Below, in pieces: positions 63,364-64,000 of a DNA stretch of 64,000 nt; the stretch's first letter is position 1, and every line of letters starts with the position of its first letter. Made by a program: the position numbers and the translations under genes. Origin of the DNA: Flavobacteriales bacterium (GTDB lineage Bacteria; Bacteroidota; Bacteroidia; Flavobacteriales_F; PHOS-HE28); assembly GCA_016710965.1 (NCBI GenBank), contig JADJTW010000003.1, positions 124,001-188,000 on the forward strand, in the 5' to 3' direction. The notes under the pieces were generated by a model, which did not search any database, was not told the origin of the DNA, and saw only the letters and a program-made list of their open reading frames with translations.

Positions 63364-64000
63364 ATGGTACACCAAATAAAGACCTTACTGCTGGCCCTCA
63401 GTATAGTTATACCTGTCATGACAGTGGCTCAGGAGATGGCCGGAAAGCCGCGCTTCATAGCGCCGATGGACATCCCTCTGGAACTGGCGGGCAACTTCAT
63501 GGAGCCCCGCTCCGGACACTTCCACTCCGGGCTGGATATGCGCACCGGGGGGCAGGAGGGCGTTCCCGTGAAGGCCGTCGCCGATGGATGGGTAAGCCGC
63601 ATCAAGCTTAGCCCGTGGGGTTATGGCAAGGCCGTGTACATCGATCACCCTAGTGGCTACACTTCGGTCTATGGACATCTCCAGGCGCTCAAAGGACCCA
63701 TGGCCGAGGCTGCGCTCGACCAGCAGTACAAACAGCAGGATTACAGCATTGATTGGTACGTGGACAAAGGAGCGCTGCCCGTGAAGCAGGGCGAGCTGAT
63801 CGCATTGAGCGGGAACAGCGGGGGAAGCAGCGGGCCCCATCTCCACTTCGAGATCCGGCGCACGAGCGACCAAGTGGGCCTCAACCCCGAAAGCCTTGGT
63901 ATCGGCATCCCCGACCACAAAGCGCCAGAAATCCTCGGGGTGCGCCTCTTCGGGCTCACCGACAGCAGCCGCACCATGCCATACCCCCCAAAGGCTGTCG
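63364..64000 (+). CDS. M23 family metallopeptidase (LytM-type), 3' end outside window
   Basis: The frame runs off the right edge, so only the first 210 residues or so are visible. A signal peptide (MVHQIKTLLLALSIVIPVMTVAQ) starts at the ATG at 63364; ATG 63331 is an alternative with a promoter-like TAGCTTGC 12 nt upstream. The LytM zinc site is complete: H-F-H-S-G-L-D-M (first His and Asp), a catalytic His in S-V-Y-G-H-L, and H-L-H-F-E. It should cut peptidoglycan cross-bridges or act as a division/separation hydrolase. Confidence 0.92.
   Translation, partial: MVHQIKTLLLALSIVIPVMTVAQEMAGKPRFIAPMDIPLELAGNFMEPRSGHFHSGLDMRTGGQEGVPVKAVADGWVSRIKLSPWGYGKAVYIDHPSGYTSVYGHLQALKGPMAEAALDQQYKQQDYSIDWYVDKGALPVKQGELIALSGNSGGSSGPHLHFEIRRTSDQVGLNPESLGIGIPDHKAPEILGVRLFGLTDSSRTMPYPPKAV

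Noticed and set aside
1..64000. tRNA, rRNA, transposase, integrase or phage genes
   Set aside because: No cloverleaf, rRNA-like segment or mobile-element gene was recognised by eye in the gaps, which are nearly all short.

Overview
The window looks like a chromosomal segment of a fairly high-GC Bacteroidota bacterium, most likely Flavobacteriales-like. The main reasons are several secreted proteins ending in type IX secretion (T9SS) sorting domains, LolA, a DUF47-PiT phosphate pair, a ZapA-RNase Y neighbourhood, a GlmU-like beta-helix protein and promoter boxes of the Bacteroidota TAnnTTTG type. Shine-Dalgarno sites are scarce. No rRNA, tRNA, CRISPR array, transposase or phage structural gene was seen. 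The assembly looks like a metagenome or long-read product, because one stretch (about 29.6-39.1 kb) carries many single-base frameshifts.

Layout. 1-4.6 kb (minus): cinA (cut by the edge), a large M16 protease and a 5'-truncated miaE. 4.6-11.5 kb (minus): two large T9SS cargo proteins. 11.6-15.1 kb (minus): an M16 protease pair, one catalytic and one without the zinc motif. 15.2-18.3 kb (plus): alkane monooxygenase alkB, a divergent malate synthase and a DUF551 protein. 18.3-19.8 kb: an FKBP isomerase and lolA, divergent. 19.9-23.0 kb (minus): two more T9SS cargo genes, one with an endosialidase-chaperone domain. 23.5-30.4 kb: an RDD protein, divergent from SpoIIM, a membrane protein, DUF4129, DUF4350, MoxR and DUF58, a widespread set thought to act at the envelope.

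30.5-39.5 kb is the indel-rich stretch: M1 peptidase, phosphofructokinase, matrixin, YwqK-like lipoprotein, GT87 glycosyltransferase, serine hydrolase, an AT-richer outer-membrane-like gene and ornithine aminotransferase. The AT-richer gene is bracketed by two diverged copies of the aminotransferase 3' end. 39.5-45.9 kb: GlmU-like protein, PiT and DUF47, a degenerate segment and a KefB-like antiporter. 45.9-49.9 kb: two response regulators and a histidine kinase, OsmC, an Fe-S protein and a conserved Bacteroidota protein. 49.9-53.8 kb (plus): DUF4846, a putative deacetylase, a sugar formyltransferase and a WD40 protein.

53.8-60.9 kb (minus) holds the most interesting locus. It is a complete dlt-like acylation operon in the order dltC-dltD-dltX-dltB-dltA, followed by a UDP-sugar epimerase and an SLC13 transporter. 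It includes an easily missed 47-residue DltX-like microprotein ending in F-V-Y-Q-Q-F, and a DltB whose conserved W-H-G histidine is asparagine. Teichoic acids are not expected in this phylum, so the acyl acceptor is unknown. 61.0-64.0 kb: RNase Y, ZapA and a small coiled-coil protein (minus), then an M23 peptidase cut by the right edge (plus).
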